Below, in pieces: positions 31,366-33,545 of a DNA stretch of 33,545 bases (positions within the stretch are counted from its first letter, which is position 1; the number at the start of each line of letters is the position of its first letter). Where the stretch lies: NCBI GenBank assembly GCA_027488845.1, contig JAIYBC010000008.1, forward strand, positions 1 to 33,545, read 5' to 3'. The stretch comes from Verrucomicrobiales bacterium. Its GTDB lineage: Bacteria; Verrucomicrobiota; Verrucomicrobiia; Limisphaerales; UBA9464. The notes beneath the pieces are model-generated. The model made no database searches. It saw only the letters and a list, made by a program, of their open reading frames with translations, and was not told where the DNA came from. Made by a program: the position numbers and the translations under genes.

Positions 31366-31521
31366 GGGGGCAACGTCGGTCCGCCATGTCGGGCGGACAA
31401 GCCCCGAAGCCGGCGTCGTCCACGGTTCGGCAAGATATGGTCGGAACGAGTCCACGGCTCGGAATCGAAGGGGTGAGATTCCGGTTGGGGCCGTCCGTCG
31501 GAATGCTTCCAATCGGCGTGC

Positions 31522-32088
31522 ATGGAAGGCGACCGCCCGTTGTGCCCGGTTTGTTCGGTGGCGATGACCCGCTCGTTCGACGACGTGGTCCGGTTCGCGC
31601 ACTGCCCCCGGTGCGGCGGCGAATGGGTGTGCCGCGCCAGGTTGGGGGCGGCTGTCGACTCGGAGCCCCCGCAGGTCGTACCGCCAGCCGGGGTGCCGGT
31701 TCTCGGGCGCGGACTCCAGCCGCACGAACTCAAGGTGGAGTACCGGCGTTGTCCGGAATGCCGTGAGCGCATGAACCGGCGTCAGTTCCTGCCCGGCTCC
31801 GGCGTGATCGTCGACGAGTGCCAGGCCCACGGCGTGTGGCTCGACCTGACGGAGCGGCAGCGCATCCTCGATTTTGCCCGGTCCGGAGGCGCTGCCCAGG
31901 CACTGCAACGGATGAAGGACGAGCGGGGCAAGGCCGGCGCCAAGGCTCCCGAACCGGAGTCGGGACTCTTCTCCTCGGACGGTCTCGGAGGGGAATGGAT
32001 TCCCCGCCCCCTCGATCTGCTCGGCCTCAATCCGCTGGACCACGCGGTCTGGTACGTGGCGCGCCTCATCTGGCGCCTCCTGGATTGA
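31522..32088 (+). CDS. Zinc-ribbon protein with two TFIIB-type zinc-finger modules
   Basis: The 188-residue protein carries two Cys-rich modules. The first has CPVC (8-11) and CPRCGGEWVC (about 28-37); the second has CPEC and DECQAHGVWLDLTE in the middle of the protein. In the second module the final ligand pair is CQAHG rather than CxxCG, as is common in the TF_Zn_ribbon family. The C-terminus (LDHAVWYVARLIWRLL) is amphipathic or hydrophobic and might bind membranes. Function is unknown; such proteins are often annotated as zf-TFIIB-domain proteins. It is transcribed divergently from the copper ATPase and is 60 bp upstream of ndh. Confidence 0.8.
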   Translation: MEGDRPLCPVCSVAMTRSFDDVVRFAHCPRCGGEWVCRARLGAAVDSEPPQVVPPAGVPVLGRGLQPHELKVEYRRCPECRERMNRRQFLPGSGVIVDECQAHGVWLDLTERQRILDFARSGGAAQALQRMKDERGKAGAKAPEPESGLFSSDGLGGEWIPRPLDLLGLNPLDHAVWYVARLIWRLLD

Positions 32089-32148
32089 TCCGGGGACGCC
32101 GGCGCATTCGCAGTTGAGACCGGGCCGGCGTTGGGTGGTAGTTCACCC

Positions 32149-33405
32149 ATGATGAATCGGCGTCCCAAGGTGGTTGTCCTCGGCGGCGGTTTCGCGGGAC
32201 TGGCGTTCTGCAAGGAGTTCGGCGACCCGGGGGCGGATGTGCTCCTTGTCGACCGTCAGAACCACCACCTGTTCCAGCCGCTGCTCTACCAGGTCGCGAC
32301 CGCAGGCCTTTCCGCTCCCGAGATCGCCCAGCCGCTGCGGAGCATCCTGAGCGACCGTCCCAACGTCCGCGTCCGCCTCGGTGAGGTCCAAGACATCCAA
32401 CCGGACCGCCGTGTGGTCCTCGTCGACGGCATCGAGGAGAGCTACGACTTCCTCGTCTTCGCCCTCGGCGGCCGTACCAGCTACTTCGGCCATCCCGCAT
32501 GGGAGGAGTTTGCGCCGGGATTGAAGTCCCTCGAGGACGCGCAGCGGATCCGCCGCGACGTGCTTCTGGCCTTCGAGCATGCCGAGAACTCGACGGACGA
32601 AGCCGAGCGTCGCCGGAACATGACCATTGCGGTGATCGGGGGCGGTCCGACCGGCGTGGAACTGGCCGGGGCCTTCGTGGAGCTGGCGCGCCACGTCCTG
32701 CGCGACGACTTCCGCAGCATCGACCCCCGGAAGGCGCGGGTGGTGTTGATCGAAGGCGGCACCCGTCTGCTGGGGCAGTTCCCGGCGGACCTCGGTGACA
32801 ATGCCCGCGAGACGCTCGAGACGATGGGAGTCGAGGTCCGCTGCGGCGTCCGGGTGAAGAACCTTTCGAGGAACCGCGTGGAACTCGAGGGCGGCGAGGT
32901 GATCGAGGCCGGCAACATCGTCTGGGCGGCGGGCGTCGCGGCCTCCGGGCTGACGTCGAAGCTCGGTGCCCCGCTCGACCGCGCCGGCCGGGTCCAGGTG
33001 GCGCCGGACCTGAGCGTGCCGGTACATCCCGAGATCTTCGTCGTCGGCGACGCCTGCGGGATCGTCGACCGCGACGGGCAGGTCGTCCCCGGCGTGTCGC
33101 CTGCGGCGATGCAGGCGGGCCGGCACGTGGCGTCGATCCTGAAGGCCGAGATCTCGGGCCATCCGGATCGGGAACCCTTCGACTACTGGGACAAGGGGAG
33201 CATGGCCACCATCGGTCGTTCCGCGGCCGTCGCGAACCTGGGGGGCCTGCACCTGACGGGCCTGCTCGCGTGGCTCGGATGGCTGTTCGTGCACCTCGTG
33301 TTCCTGATCGGCTTCCGCAACCGCGTGGCCGTGCTCTGGCAGTGGTTCTACAGCTACGTGACGTACAAGCGCGGGGCGCGGATCATTCTGGGGGTGAGGG
33401 AGTGA
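32149..33405 (+). CDS. ndh: Type II NADH dehydrogenase (NAD(P)/FAD-dependent)
   Basis: This single-subunit, non-proton-pumping enzyme oxidises NADH and reduces quinone at the membrane. At 418 residues it shows the FAD-binding VVVLGGGFAGLAF near the N-terminus, HHLFQPLLYQVATAGLS, the NADH-binding IAVIGGGPTGVELAG (about 163-177), and VFVVGDAC-type motif (IFVVGDACG). The C-terminal hydrophobic segment (LLAWLGWLFVHLVFLIGF) with FYSYVTYKRGARII is the usual membrane anchor. Start is ATG 32149 or the adjacent ATG 32152; a TTG upstream is unlikely. Its stop codon is the first three bases of the octamer array that follows. Confidence 0.95.
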   Translation: MMNRRPKVVVLGGGFAGLAFCKEFGDPGADVLLVDRQNHHLFQPLLYQVATAGLSAPEIAQPLRSILSDRPNVRVRLGEVQDIQPDRRVVLVDGIEESYDFLVFALGGRTSYFGHPAWEEFAPGLKSLEDAQRIRRDVLLAFEHAENSTDEAERRRNMTIAVIGGGPTGVELAGAFVELARHVLRDDFRSIDPRKARVVLIEGGTRLLGQFPADLGDNARETLETMGVEVRCGVRVKNLSRNRVELEGGEVIEAGNIVWAAGVAASGLTSKLGAPLDRAGRVQVAPDLSVPVHPEIFVVGDACGIVDRDGQVVPGVSPAAMQAGRHVASILKAEISGHPDREPFDYWDKGSMATIGRSAAVANLGGLHLTGLLAWLGWLFVHLVFLIGFRNRVAVLWQWFYSYVTYKRGARIILGVRE

Positions 33406-33545
33406 AGGGTTGAAGGGTTGAAGGGTTGAAGGGTTGAAGGGTTGAAGCGTTGAAGCGTTGAAGCGTTGAAGGGTTGAAGCGTTGAAGCGTTGAAGCGTTG
33501 AAGCGTTGAAGCGTTGAAGCGTTGAAGCGTTGAAGCGTTGAAGCG
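33403..33545. repeat. Octamer array TGAAGGGT/TGAAGCGT continuing past the window end
   Basis: From the ndh stop codon on, the sequence is an uninterrupted 8-bp period: five TGAAGGGT units, three TGAAGCGT, one TGAAGGGT, and eight TGAAGCGT, with a partial unit at the edge (17 full units). The same octamer (reverse complement CCCTTCAA) lies before hemL. The pattern of variants suggests duplication of blocks. The array continues outside the window, so its size is not known. Confidence 0.98.

Noticed and set aside
31366-32043. A 226-residue N-terminal extension of the copper ATPase
   Set aside because: It would overlap the convincing zinc-ribbon gene on the other strand and has no domain; the metal-binding domain starts after 31365.
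33403-33545. CRISPR array
   Set aside because: The units are 8 bp and contiguous with no spacers, and no cas genes are present.

Overview
This is a GC-rich bacterial chromosome segment, mostly housekeeping genes, best explained as a member of the Verrucomicrobiota, possibly the Pedosphaera/Limisphaera side of the phylum. The main support is the 1,227-residue secreted protein at 14143-17826, which joins a PVC-type membrane-bound dehydrogenase domain, HEAT-like repeats and a C-terminal CxxCH haem domain; this architecture is characteristic of Verrucomicrobia and Planctomycetes. Weak or missing Shine-Dalgarno sites and abundant dispersed intergenic repeats fit. The assignment is inference, because there is no rRNA in the window.

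Layout. 1-2787: a repeat-bearing leader and a two-gene ABC transporter. 2844-3244: RNase P RNA (minus strand), divergent from gltX (3377-4732), followed by purE. 5376-8621 (minus): ctpA-type S41 protease, tsaD and a family-2 glycosyltransferase. 8745-12015 (minus): a tightly packed operon reading pta, a zeta-toxin-like kinase, a 55-codon gene, a small membrane protein, and a P-loop/DRTGG protein that corresponds to the N-terminal part of long phosphotransacetylases. 12179-14048: rpmB, a terminator, inverted octamer arrays and hemL. 14143-17826: the PVC dehydrogenase/cytochrome. 17992-22039 (minus): a ROK-type protein and a glycoside hydrolase-glycosyltransferase fusion. 22446-23366 (minus): serine acetyltransferase. 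23492-28919: rpmI, rplT, pheS, a secreted alkaline-phosphatase-superfamily enzyme and pheT. 29080-31365 (minus): a copper-type P1B ATPase, divergent from a double zinc-ribbon protein, followed by type II NADH dehydrogenase and an octamer repeat array running off the window edge.

Most genes serve translation (gltX, pheST, rpmB, rpmI, rplT, tsaD, rnpB) or central metabolism (pta, purE, hemL, cysE-like, ndh). The most unusual region is 9853-10951: three genes joined by ATGA start/stop overlaps (zeta-type kinase, 55-residue basic protein, 115-residue membrane protein), of lower GC than their surroundings, inserted without a gap between the catalytic and regulatory halves of a split phosphotransacetylase. 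It looks like a toxin-antitoxin-like or stress kinase module captured by an acetyl-phosphate operon. Other points of interest are a hairpin that sequesters the rpmI ribosome-binding site, octamer arrays next to hemL and ndh, repeat-derived peptides within the PVC dehydrogenase, and the phosphatase gene that separates pheS from pheT.
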